Source of the DNA: Kordia periserrulae | Lineage (GTDB): Bacteria > Bacteroidota > Bacteroidia > Flavobacteriales > Flavobacteriaceae | DNA length: 64,000 nt | Direction: 5' to 3' | NCBI RefSeq assembly: GCF_003054265.1 | Contig: NZ_QBKT01000005.1 | Coordinates: 310,001-374,000 of the forward strand | Shown here: piece by piece, positions 28,663-37,296 of the stretch | Numbering within the stretch: the stretch's first letter is position 1 | Layout: each line of letters starts with the position of its first letter | Program-made: the position numbers and the translations under genes | The notes under the pieces: generated by a model | Told to the model about the DNA's origin: nothing | What the model saw: only the letters and a program-made list of their open reading frames with translations | Databases searched by the model: none

Positions 28663-29481
28663 CTATAGCGCTTTAATCGTCTTACGAATCTTTACCAAAT
28701 TGCTCAATAATTTTTCCAAATGGTCTAAATGAAGCATGTTTGCGCCATCGCTTTTGGCATTTGCAGGATCAAAATGTGTTTCAATAAATAATCCGTCTAC
28801 GTTGTTCACAACGCCTGCACGCGCAATGGTTTCAATCATATCAGGTCTTCCGCCTGTAACACCGCTAGATTGATTTGGTTGTTGAAGCGAATGCGTTACA
28901 TCTAAAACCGTTGGAGCAAACTGTTTCATGGTTGGAATGCCACGAAAATCAACAATCATATCTTGGTAACCAAACATCGTCCCACGATCGGTAATCCAAG
29001 CATTTTCATTGCCTGAATCGTGCACTTTTTTAACCGCGTGTTTCATGCTTTCAGGACTCATAAATTGCCCTTTTTTCAAGTTGACAACTTTTCCTGTTTT
29101 TGCCGCAGCTACCACCAAATCCGTTTGACGAACTAAAAATGCTGGAATTTGCAACACATCTACATATTGCGCCGCTTTGTCAGCATCAGTAACTTCGTGA
29201 ATGTCTGTAATTGTTGGGATGTCAAAGGTCTCAGAAACCTTTTTAAGAATCGCTAACGCCTTTTCATCTCCAATACCAGTAAAACTATCAATACGACTAC
29301 GATTCGCCTTCTTAAAGCTTCCTTTAAACACATACGGAATTTCAAGTTTGTCCGTAATTGTGACTACTTTTTCCGCAATGCGCAACGCCATATCTTCACT
29401 TTCAATAGCGCACGGACCTGCGAGTAAAAAGAAATTATCGGCGGTAGTATGTTTAATCTTAGGAATAGAACTGAGTTGCAT
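28663..29481 (-). CDS. kdsA: 3-deoxy-8-phosphooctulonate synthase (KDO-8-phosphate synthase)
   Basis: 272 residues. It condenses phosphoenolpyruvate with arabinose-5-phosphate to make KDO-8-phosphate for the lipopolysaccharide core. Signature segments are visible: LLAGPCAIES near residue 20, FKGSFKKANRSRIDSF near 52-67, TDIHEV near 95, and GTMFGYQDMIVDFRGIP near 165. Length is standard. It is the last gene of a minus-strand operon, 27 bases after an ABC permease. Confidence 0.96.
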   Translation of the reverse strand: MQLSSIPKIKHTTADNFFLLAGPCAIESEDMALRIAEKVVTITDKLEIPYVFKGSFKKANRSRIDSFTGIGDEKALAILKKVSETFDIPTITDIHEVTDADKAAQYVDVLQIPAFLVRQTDLVVAAAKTGKVVNLKKGQFMSPESMKHAVKKVHDSGNENAWITDRGTMFGYQDMIVDFRGIPTMKQFAPTVLDVTHSLQQPNQSSGVTGGRPDMIETIARAGVVNNVDGLFIETHFDPANAKSDGANMLHLDHLEKLLSNLVKIRKTIKAL

Positions 29482-29508
29482 AAATTGTAAATTTTTTGCA
29501 AAGATACA

Positions 29509-30702
29509 CTAAATTTCAGTAGTAAGTAAGCTTGTATTTACGGCCGTCATCTGCTTGATTTTTTTATGCGTGTGTTTGGTGTAATATATGGCAAGAATGA
29601 CAAATAAAACAATCGCAGCAATGCCCACGTAGACTAACGAAAATGCACTTGTTTGTACGCCTAAATTGTCAAAAAAGGGCACAAAAGCGAATTTACAAAT
29701 CACAGTGAGTATAAGTGCAATCGCAATAGAAACCGCTAAAATTTTATACGAAATAGCTAAATATACATTGGCAATTTGCTTGCGCGAAAAGCCTAAAAAG
29801 TGTAATTGGCAAATGGTTTGTTTGTTCTTTAAAATAAGTAGATTGATATTGGTAACAACTAGCGTAATGGATAAAATGGTGATTAAAATTCCAATACCTA
29901 ACACAATAGACAATACCAATTGCAAAAAGTAACTAATGCGCGAACTTAAAAGCTCACTTTGAAAGTATTGATACTTGTTTTTGGCTAAAAAATCCAACAA
30001 TTTAGGGTCTGACGGATTCACCACTTCCATAATGACACGCGATATGCGTACTTCTTTGTCTGGACTCAACAGTTGATTGGTATAGTTTAAAAAAGTTTCA
30101 GGCACCAAAATCGTGTTGATTTTCTCGGAAGTTGCCAAAATATACGCATCGTACACTTCTCTTTTAGAGGTTCCTGTCAAATTGAGCTCAATAGGAATTT
30201 TACGAATTAAATCCTGATTAATTTGCGGCAAACCTGCGCCAGGCGCAAAGCCGTAATTGTATAAATCAATATAATTTTTTGGAATGATAATCGGGACTTC
30301 TCTTGATGAAGGCGACCAATTCCAGTCTTCGTTATCCACATCAATAAAACGATCGGAAACAGCTTCTAGAAACATATCGGTTGAAATACCGCCCATTCCC
30401 ATGATAGAAACACTTCCTTGCACTCGGTACGTTCCGTTGGTAAAACCGCCCACTTTTTTGACGAATTCTTGTTGTTTGAGTGTTGCTATTTCTTCTGGCG
30501 TAAACGCATTGTCACGACCTAATTGTTTGGAAATAATCACGGTTTGATTGCTCAACAAATCACTCGACGAACCAAAAAGTGACTGCGTATCCACAAAAAG
30601 CTGGAAAACCACTAACAAAATTCCCAATCCCAAACTGGAAGTCAACGCAAAAAAGAGCAGTTGCGAAAAATGGATTTGTTTATGGAGTAACTCTTTAATC
30701 AC
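29509..30702 (-). CDS. ABC transporter permease, FtsX-like
   Basis: 397 residues with one N-terminal membrane helix, a periplasmic domain of about 200 residues, then three helices in the C-terminal FtsX core (SIVLGIGILITILSITLVVT and following). This is the MacB/LolC-type type VII permease layout used for lipoprotein transfer or mechanotransmission, not solute import. The start overlaps the ATPase gene by four bases. The gene upstream in the operon encodes a lipoprotein, so a role in envelope lipoprotein handling is possible but unproven. Confidence 0.83.
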   Translation of the reverse strand: MIKELLHKQIHFSQLLFFALTSSLGLGILLVVFQLFVDTQSLFGSSSDLLSNQTVIISKQLGRDNAFTPEEIATLKQQEFVKKVGGFTNGTYRVQGSVSIMGMGGISTDMFLEAVSDRFIDVDNEDWNWSPSSREVPIIIPKNYIDLYNYGFAPGAGLPQINQDLIRKIPIELNLTGTSKREVYDAYILATSEKINTILVPETFLNYTNQLLSPDKEVRISRVIMEVVNPSDPKLLDFLAKNKYQYFQSELLSSRISYFLQLVLSIVLGIGILITILSITLVVTNINLLILKNKQTICQLHFLGFSRKQIANVYLAISYKILAVSIAIALILTVICKFAFVPFFDNLGVQTSAFSLVYVGIAAIVLFVILAIYYTKHTHKKIKQMTAVNTSLLTTEI

Positions 30703-31331
30703 AGCAGCAAGGTTTTTGAGTAGTCAATATTATAGGAATTCCCCAAACTTGCAATCACTAAAGTTGCGTTTCGAGCCGTTACTTCTTCTAAAATAAGTTG
30801 GGTTGCGTTGTCAATTTGCACATCATCAATATGGCTAAAAGGCTCATCTAATAGTAACAATTCAAAAGGTTGACAAAGCGCTCTTACAATAGCAACGCGC
30901 TGTTGTTGTCCGTACGACAGCGTTTCTGCTTTCTTATCTGCCAAATGTGCCACGTCTAAACGCTCCAAATAGCTTCTAATTTCAGCTTCCGTTTTATGGT
31001 TTGTCAATTGATTTTTTAGCTGAATATTCTCTATTGCGGTCAATTCAGGAAACAATCGCAATCCTTGAAAAACAATAGAGATTTTATGACGGCGAAATTG
31101 CGTCCATTCTGTTTCAGAAAAGCTAGCAATATCTTTTTCATCAAACAAAATACTGCCCGTAAACTTATTATTTAAACCGTATAAAAAATTGAAAAAGGAA
31201 CTTTTTCCACTACCAGATGCCGCTTTTACCAAGTAGCTTTTGCCCGCTTCCAAATAAAAAACTTTACTCCAAACTTCGGAAGAAGCAGGAGTAAAGTATG
31301 TTGGGTGTATTTCTTGTATGTGTATAGTCAC
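30699..31331 (-). CDS. ABC transporter ATP-binding protein
   Basis: 210 residues with Walker A (AASGSGKSS near 38-46), the signature LSYGQQQRVAIVRAL near 138, and Walker B LLLLDEPFSHID near 160. The signature begins LSYGQ rather than LSGGQ. It pairs with the FtsX-like permease (overlap of four bases) and follows the lipoprotein gene by 24 bases. Confidence 0.92.
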   Translation of the reverse strand: MTIHIQEIHPTYFTPASSEVWSKVFYLEAGKSYLVKAASGSGKSSFFNFLYGLNNKFTGSILFDEKDIASFSETEWTQFRRHKISIVFQGLRLFPELTAIENIQLKNQLTNHKTEAEIRSYLERLDVAHLADKKAETLSYGQQQRVAIVRALCQPFELLLLDEPFSHIDDVQIDNATQLILEEVTARNATLVIASLGNSYNIDYSKTLLL

Positions 31332-31355
31332 GCTACGTAAACTTGGAAGGCTATA

Positions 31356-33014
31356 TTAGTAACGAGACATCATTTTCATTGTTTCTTCTAAGGCAGCATC
31401 CATATAGTCAATTGTACGCTCAAGCGAGTTGCCATCACCTTTTGTGTAGGTAAAAGTTTCCATGCCATCCGCATTCATGATAAAATGTGTGTCTCCAAAA
31501 AATTCACCGTACTTTTCATACGTCGTACTCATAGTATCATTATTTCCATACATGGAAGCATACGGATTCATGCTATTTGCCATATCAGAAAACATTTTAT
31601 AAGCGTTTTCAGACATGTACATGTAAATTGAATTGTCTAATTTAGACTTGTGTTCGAAACTAGATAAGTTCGCAGCTAATTTTCCATTGTTGTACACTTC
31701 ATCAGCTTTGCTTTCGTCATTTGTGATGAACAATACATTGTCTTTCAACATCACAAACACATTGTCATCCAATTCATAGTAATTTTTTCCTTTCGTGTTT
31801 TCTGGTCTTTTCATCTCCATTGCTTTGTTGACAAGCGTTTCAAACTTGTCCATGTCTTTAATAGCAACGGCACCGTACATGTAAGGTATTTTTGTTTCAA
31901 ATACTTGGTATTCTTCATCATCACTGTAATAATCACGAATACTATCTTTTTTAGTAATTCCTTCAGTTACAGCTAGCATCATAGAGCCATCAAAAAGACC
32001 TGTAATGTCTTCCATGGTCATTCCTATTTCGCGTTTCATTTCCTTATTTGTTCTTTGCAGGTTCGTTTTTAATCCTGTTCTAAACATTTCTGGAATAAGT
32101 TCATTGTCTTGCAAACTCTCAAAATGCTTATACAACGCAGTAGGATCTAAGGAAACTTTAAATACCATAGCAGGATTGCTTGGTAATACATTCAATAAGT
32201 CAGACTCATATCCTTTCGCTGCCCATGACTCATATCCTGTTAACGACTTAATATCTTTGTTCAACTTTAATGTTGCTTTTGTTAAGATGCGGTCATCTTC
32301 AAAGTTTCCATAATATGCAAAATTATTATCTCCGAGTTCTATGCTATTTTTTCCTGTGAACATAGATGCCATTGCATCGCCCATTTCCTTTAATGGAGTA
32401 GAAGAAACGTGCATTCCCATGTCCATGCTAGTGTCAAAAAAGCTTTTGTAGTAGTTAGTTGCGTAGATGTTTTCGGAAGCTTCCATCTTTGTTAAATCAA
32501 TCAAATCTTGATCAGGATATCTTGAACCTGCAACAATCAAAGCAGTTTCATTATTCCATCCAATCGCCATATCTCTGCTAGAATATACAGTGAAGGCATC
32601 ATTTTTACCAACATTTTCTTGCTTTTCAGCGCGTGGTAAATCCTGTAGCATCGGCATTATCATTTTTTCAAAAGAAGCGGCGTCTTTGATAGGAATAATC
32701 AATCCTCCATAACCTGCTCTTCCTTCTGCGACCATAAAACCTAATAAAAATTCTTTACGGAAAGCAGCGTTGATATTTTCTGCGGTCATTTGCTCTTCTA
32801 AAAATGCTTTCATTTTACGAGGCGCAGACTGCTCAATCATTTTACTGATGTGTAAGTCTTTAAAATCAACATTTTGACTTTTCGCTGCTAACGATCCCAA
32901 GTTTACATACATTACTCCGGCAGCATCTTTAGGGATGTAAGATGATTCAGAATTTTTCTTTCCACAACTAATGACCAATAAGGCGATTGTGAATAGGAAT
33001 ACGATTTTTTTCAT
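31356..33014 (-). CDS. Lipoprotein, probably DUF4836-like
   Basis: 552 residues with a lipoprotein signal ending at Cys17 (ALLVISC). The mature part begins IPKDAAGVMYVNLGSLAAKS, typical of Bacteroidota DUF4836-type proteins that resemble host-associated secreted lipoproteins, and contains repeated beta-rich segments (FVMLKDNVLFITND). No catalytic motif is seen. It is the first gene of the operon with the ABC pair and kdsA. The family assignment rests on the N-terminal motif and overall length. Confidence 0.6.
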   Translation of the reverse strand: MKKIVFLFTIALLVISCGKKNSESSYIPKDAAGVMYVNLGSLAAKSQNVDFKDLHISKMIEQSAPRKMKAFLEEQMTAENINAAFRKEFLLGFMVAEGRAGYGGLIIPIKDAASFEKMIMPMLQDLPRAEKQENVGKNDAFTVYSSRDMAIGWNNETALIVAGSRYPDQDLIDLTKMEASENIYATNYYKSFFDTSMDMGMHVSSTPLKEMGDAMASMFTGKNSIELGDNNFAYYGNFEDDRILTKATLKLNKDIKSLTGYESWAAKGYESDLLNVLPSNPAMVFKVSLDPTALYKHFESLQDNELIPEMFRTGLKTNLQRTNKEMKREIGMTMEDITGLFDGSMMLAVTEGITKKDSIRDYYSDDEEYQVFETKIPYMYGAVAIKDMDKFETLVNKAMEMKRPENTKGKNYYELDDNVFVMLKDNVLFITNDESKADEVYNNGKLAANLSSFEHKSKLDNSIYMYMSENAYKMFSDMANSMNPYASMYGNNDTMSTTYEKYGEFFGDTHFIMNADGMETFTYTKGDGNSLERTIDYMDAALEETMKMMSRY

Positions 33015-33341
33015 ACTAAATGAAGTCTTTAAGGTTTACAATATTTATTATTAATCTGTGGAGGAATGCAAATTTAACAATATCTATAGGTTTTAAAATA
33101 AAAACACGATAAAATTGTACAAATTTACGTTGGTTACCATAAGGAAAGACGACTGTGTAGCGAAAATGTTACAAGAATGCGCATAATCACTCAAAAAAAA
33201 CAATAAAATTCACAAAACAAAACGTTCTAAAATAGTAGCTTAAATTATTAATTAACAGTAATTTAACCTAAAAAGGAAATAAAATTCTTTTGTCTAGTAA
33301 ATAAACGCTACTTTTGCACGCTTAAAAATAGAGGCAAAGAA
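33015..33341. other. Intergenic region between the lipoprotein operon and typA
   Basis: 327 bases of AT-rich sequence between diverging transcription units. Apart from the typA promoter (33290-33316), nothing structured or coding is seen. Confidence 0.6.
33290..33316 (+). promoter_or_regulatory. Flavobacterial promoter of typA
   Basis: TTG at 33290-33292 and TACTTTTG at 33309-33316 with a 16-base spacer match the Bacteroidota sigma consensus (TTG / TAnnTTTG). The ATG of typA follows 26 bases later. Confidence 0.72.
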
Positions 33342-35141
33342 ATGACTTCAATAAAAAATATTGCAATAATTGCGCACGTTGACCACGGAAAAACGACGTT
33401 GGTTGATAAAATCATGTATCACTGTCAACTTTTTCGTGAAAATGAAAATACGGGAGATTTAATCTTGGATAACAATGATTTGGAGCGTGAGCGCGGAATT
33501 ACGATTACTTCAAAAAACGTTTCGGTTACGTATAAAGGAACGAAAATTAATATCATTGACACGCCTGGTCACGCCGATTTTGGTGGAGAAGTAGAACGTG
33601 TACTCAACATGGCAGATGGTGTATTGCTTTTAGTAGATGCCTTTGAAGGACCAATGCCGCAAACGCGATTTGTACTGCAAAAAGCGATTGACTTAGGATT
33701 AAAACCTTGCGTAGTTGTCAATAAAGTGGATAAGGAAAACTGTACGCCAGATGAAGTATACGAAAAAGTATTTGACTTAATGTTTGAATTGGGCGCGGAA
33801 GAATGGCAGTTAGATTTCCCTGTAGTGTATGGTTCTGCAAAGCAAAACTGGATGTCAGACGATTGGCAAAAGCCAACAAATTCTATCGAGCCATTGTTAG
33901 ATATGGTAATGGAACACATTCCGTCGCCAGAATTTGAAGAAGGCAGCACACAAATGCTAATTACCTCTTTAGACTACTCATCATTTACTGGACGAATTGC
34001 CATTGGACGTTTGCAACGTGGAACTTTGAAAGAAGGCATGCAAGTATCGTTGGTAAAGCGTGATAAAACAACCATCAAATCAAGAATCAAAGAATTGCAT
34101 ACGTTTGAAGGCTTAGGTCGTAAAAAAGTATCTGAAATTCAAGTAGGAGATATTTGCGCGATTGTCGGTTTGGAAGGTTTTGAAATTGGTGACACAATTG
34201 CCGATTTAGAAAATCCAGAAGGATTAAAAACCATCGCCATTGACGAGCCAACGATGAGTATGTTATTCACGATTAACGATTCACCTTTCTTTGGAAAAGA
34301 TGGAAAATTTGTAACATCACGTCACATCAAAGACCGTTTAACAAAAGAATTGGAGAAAAACTTAGCATTACGTGTTCAGGAAACTGACAGTGCGGATAAA
34401 TTCTTAGTATATGGTCGTGGCGTATTGCACTTATCAGTCTTAATTGAAACGATGCGTAGAGAAGGTTACGAATTACAAATTGGACAACCACAAGTAATCA
34501 TCAAAGAAATTGACGGTGTAAAATGTGAGCCAATAGAAGAATTAACTATTGATTTACCAGAAAACGTTTCTGGAAAAGCGGTAGAAATGGTAACCCTTCG
34601 TAAAGGAGATTTACTAAGCATGGAAGCCAAAGGCGATCGTATGATTTGTGAATTTATGATTCCATCAAGAGGAATTATTGGTTTGCGTAATCAATTGTTA
34701 ACGGCAACTGCTGGTGAAGCGATTATGGCACACCGATTTAAGGAATATCAGCCAGTTCGTGGTGGAATTCCTGAGCGTCAAAACGGTTCGTTGGTATCTA
34801 TGGAAAAAGGAACAGCCATTCCATATTCTATTGACAAATTGCAAGATCGTGGAAAGTTCTTTGTCGATCCAGGAGAAGAAATCTATGAAGGTCAGGTAAT
34901 TGGTGAAAACTCTCGCGGCGACGATATGACGGTCAACGTAACAAAAACCAAAAAACTTTCCAATGTACGTTCTGCTGGAGCAGATGACAAAGCAAAGATT
35001 GTTCCTGCAATTAAATTTTCATTAGAAGAAGCATTAGAATACATTCAAAAAGATGAATACGTAGAAGTAACACCAAATCATCTACGACTGCGAAAAATCT
35101 ATCTCACGGAAGTGGAAAGAAAGCGCAACAAAACCATCTAA
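33342..35141 (+). CDS. typA: Translational GTPase TypA/BipA
   Basis: 599 residues, standard length. GTPase motifs: AHVDHGKTT near residue 10, DTPGHADFGGE near 73, VNKVD near 126 and GSAKQ near 165. EF-G-like domains II, III and V follow, then the TypA-specific C-terminal domain (GEEIYEGQVIGENSR, LRKIYLTEVERKRNK). TypA is a ribosome-associated GTPase active in stress and cold. It has its own consensus promoter and a terminator, so it is a single-gene unit. Confidence 0.97.
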   Translation: MTSIKNIAIIAHVDHGKTTLVDKIMYHCQLFRENENTGDLILDNNDLERERGITITSKNVSVTYKGTKINIIDTPGHADFGGEVERVLNMADGVLLLVDAFEGPMPQTRFVLQKAIDLGLKPCVVVNKVDKENCTPDEVYEKVFDLMFELGAEEWQLDFPVVYGSAKQNWMSDDWQKPTNSIEPLLDMVMEHIPSPEFEEGSTQMLITSLDYSSFTGRIAIGRLQRGTLKEGMQVSLVKRDKTTIKSRIKELHTFEGLGRKKVSEIQVGDICAIVGLEGFEIGDTIADLENPEGLKTIAIDEPTMSMLFTINDSPFFGKDGKFVTSRHIKDRLTKELEKNLALRVQETDSADKFLVYGRGVLHLSVLIETMRREGYELQIGQPQVIIKEIDGVKCEPIEELTIDLPENVSGKAVEMVTLRKGDLLSMEAKGDRMICEFMIPSRGIIGLRNQLLTATAGEAIMAHRFKEYQPVRGGIPERQNGSLVSMEKGTAIPYSIDKLQDRGKFFVDPGEEIYEGQVIGENSRGDDMTVNVTKTKKLSNVRSAGADDKAKIVPAIKFSLEEALEYIQKDEYVEVTPNHLRLRKIYLTEVERKRNKTI

Positions 35142-35165
35142 CAGTATTGAAAATAACTAACAAAA

Positions 35166-35197
35166 GGTTCCATTGCGCAAGTAGTGGAACTTTTTTT
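35166..35197 (+). terminator. Terminator after typA
   Basis: GTTCCA and TGGAAC flank an inner TTGCGCAA palindrome and are followed by seven T, 25 bases after the stop codon. Confidence 0.78.
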
Positions 35198-35240
35198 GTC
35201 TAGTTATGAGATGTTGGTATTGAGAATTGAGAAGTTTCAG

Positions 35241-35344
35241 ATGACATTCCTGCGTGCAGGAATCCACTTAATAATAAAGAGGTATTAGTGAAATGAAAAA
35301 ACTAGTAAAACTAAGTAGATTCCGCATCGAGTGCGGAATGACAG
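35241..35344. repeat. Pair of oppositely oriented REP-like palindromes
   Basis: Copy A (35241-35268) reads ATGACATTCCTGC, GTGCAGGAATCCACTT. Copy B (35316-35344) is a related copy in the opposite orientation (GATTCCGC ... GCGGAATGACA). Shared parts are TGnCATTCC, GGAATCyACTTA and a hairpin core. Such pairs resemble BIME/REP elements. Confidence 0.65.
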
Positions 35345-35409
35345 TAGCGAAAATCAACAAATCAACACATTGACGAATCAACAAAAAACGAATAACAAAC
35401 AAAAAACAA

Positions 35410-35649
35410 ATGGACATCTTCGGCATCACAGGAACAGAACTTATAGGCTATTTAGCGTCATTGGCAGTACTAATTTCATTCACAATGAAAGATTTAAAAA
35501 ACTTGCGTATGATTAACGGAATTGGTTGTTTACTTTTCGTTTTATACGGTTGTTTAATACCAACCTTGCGCGTTGGATTGCCAATCATCATTACCAATTT
35601 AGCGATTTTTGGCATCAATATTTATCACTTAACACGTTCCAAAGCGTAG
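35410..35649 (+). CDS. Small membrane protein, YgjV-like
   Basis: 79 residues with three hydrophobic segments (GYLASLAVLISFTMKDLKN, RMINGIGCLLFVLYGCLI, VGLPIIITNLAIFGINIYHL). The pattern of SFxxKDxxxLRxxN followed by NxxGxxLFxxYG resembles the YgjV/PQ-loop-like small inner-membrane family, whose function is unknown. It is placed ahead of another small membrane gene and the polysaccharide region. Confidence 0.72.
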   Translation: MDIFGITGTELIGYLASLAVLISFTMKDLKNLRMINGIGCLLFVLYGCLIPTLRVGLPIIITNLAIFGINIYHLTRSKA

Positions 35650-35717
35650 CGACTGAAATAATGTTAGCGAATTGTTGGTAAAATGTAAATTTTTCTATCT
35701 TTACCAAAAATCAAACT

Positions 35718-35927
35718 ATGCAGTTTCTTTATTTCGATGCAGGAATCGGCGCAATGATTGCGCAGGCAGCAGTAGCGGTTGCTGCGGGAGTTTTGTTGTT
35801 TTATAAAAGTATCAAATACAAAATTAGAACTTTGCTTGGTTTGCAAAAAGACACTTCCGAAGAAGTTTTTGATGACATTGATATAGACGATTCTACGCTC
35901 GAAAACGCATCGAAAGATGACAAATAA
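35718..35927 (+). CDS. Small membrane protein of unknown function
   Basis: 69 residues. One N-terminal membrane segment (GAMIAQAAVAVAAGVLLFY) is followed by a basic stretch and a very acidic tail (DDIDIDDSTLENASKDDK). Its last 11 bases overlap the start of the methyltransferase gene, so the two are probably coupled. No known family is recognised. Confidence 0.7.
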   Translation: MQFLYFDAGIGAMIAQAAVAVAAGVLLFYKSIKYKIRTLLGLQKDTSEEVFDDIDIDDSTLENASKDDK

Positions 35928-37296
35928 TTCTCGACACGCTTCTTCCTATCGCGACCCGAGTGGTCATATTTTTGTAGACAAAGGCATTGTAAAACGTGTC
36001 ATATTTCCAAGTTATTTTTCCCAATACGAAGCCTTACAAAGTTCCGGATTCTTTCAAAAAGCATTTCAACACAAGCTATTAATTCCGCACAAAGAACTCG
36101 AAAAAGCGGAAACGCATATGTACATTCAGCCTGAACAAATTCCGTTTTTTACCTATCCGTACGAATGGAGTTTTCAGCAATACAAAGAAGCCGCATTGCA
36201 CACGCTAAAATTGCAGAAATACGCGTTGCAACATAACTTTTCGCTGAAAGATGCCACGGCGTATAACATAGCTTTTCACAACGGAAGTGCCATTTTTATA
36301 GATACGCTTTCGCTCGATTTTTACACAGAAAACACACCTTGGCGTGCGTACAAACAATTCGTGATGCACTTTTTAGGACCGTTGGTCATTGCCAAATATC
36401 ACGGTGCAGAATTCTTGAAAACGATGTCGAATTTCATTGACGGAATTCCGCTCAAACTCATCACGTCATTATTGCCTGGAAAAACCAAACTGAATCCGTT
36501 TTTGTATACCAACATTCACTTGTTGGCGAAATATGAAAATAAGCATCAAGAAGAAAACGTGCAGGAACGCAAACAAGCTTCGCTTTCCAAAAAAGGATTG
36601 TTCAACATTATTGATAGTTTGTACAATTACATCAAAAAATTACAGCTCAAAGAGCAATCAGAATGGGGAAATTATTACCAAAAAACGAACTATTCTGATA
36701 CGGCTTTTCAGCAAAAATCACACATCATTAACAATTGGATAAGCGAAATAAAAGCCAAAACCGTCATTGATGTCGGCGGAAATGACGGAACGTTTGTGCG
36801 ACAAATTCCTAGCGAACTCGAATTGGCGTTGGTTGGTGACATTGATAATAATGCAGTAGACCACAATCACTATTTGGTCAAAAAAAACAAAGAAAAAAAC
36901 ATGTTGCCGTTTGTAATTGATTTGCTCAATCCGTCCGCAGCGATTGGTTTTCAAAACACCGAGCGTTCTTCTTTTGTAGAGCGTGTACAGGCGTTGCAAC
37001 CCGATGTGACGTTAGCATTGGCGCTGATTCATCATTTATCCTTAACGGGAAATGTGCCTTTTGAAAACTCAGCAGCGTTTTTTGCATCGTTCTCTAAAAA
37101 CCTCATCATCGAATTTCCAAAACGAGCGGATTCGTATGCCACGCGATTGCTCAATGCAAAAGCAGAATTCAAAGATCAGTTTGGACATTACAATCTAGAA
37201 AACTTTGAAAAAATATATTTGGAACAGTTTCAATTAATCTCCAAAAAGGAAATTCCCGATTCCGAACGTGTGTTGTTCCTATTCAAGAAAAAATAA
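35917..37296 (+). CDS. Class I SAM-dependent methyltransferase (NoeA-like)
   Basis: 459 residues. The N-terminal half (about 1-240) resembles nodulation-protein NoeA-type sequences (RDPSGHIFVDKGIVKRVIFP, DATAYNIAFHNGSAIFIDTL). The C-terminal half holds a SAM-binding fold with motif I VIDVGGNDGTFVRQI near 286-300 and DNNAVDHNH soon after. The probable role is methylation of a cell-surface glycan or related substrate; the actual substrate is unknown. It overlaps the small upstream gene and is immediately followed by the sulfatase-like gene. Confidence 0.82.
   Translation: MTNNSRHASSYRDPSGHIFVDKGIVKRVIFPSYFSQYEALQSSGFFQKAFQHKLLIPHKELEKAETHMYIQPEQIPFFTYPYEWSFQQYKEAALHTLKLQKYALQHNFSLKDATAYNIAFHNGSAIFIDTLSLDFYTENTPWRAYKQFVMHFLGPLVIAKYHGAEFLKTMSNFIDGIPLKLITSLLPGKTKLNPFLYTNIHLLAKYENKHQEENVQERKQASLSKKGLFNIIDSLYNYIKKLQLKEQSEWGNYYQKTNYSDTAFQQKSHIINNWISEIKAKTVIDVGGNDGTFVRQIPSELELALVGDIDNNAVDHNHYLVKKNKEKNMLPFVIDLLNPSAAIGFQNTERSSFVERVQALQPDVTLALALIHHLSLTGNVPFENSAAFFASFSKNLIIEFPKRADSYATRLLNAKAEFKDQFGHYNLENFEKIYLEQFQLISKKEIPDSERVLFLFKKK

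Noticed and set aside
33569-33949. 126-codon antisense frame in typA
   Set aside because: Shadow of a highly conserved gene, with no family sequence or start context.
35331-35516. 61-codon frame overlapping the YgjV-like gene
   Set aside because: Begins in the REP-like repeat and overlaps the better-supported membrane protein in another frame.
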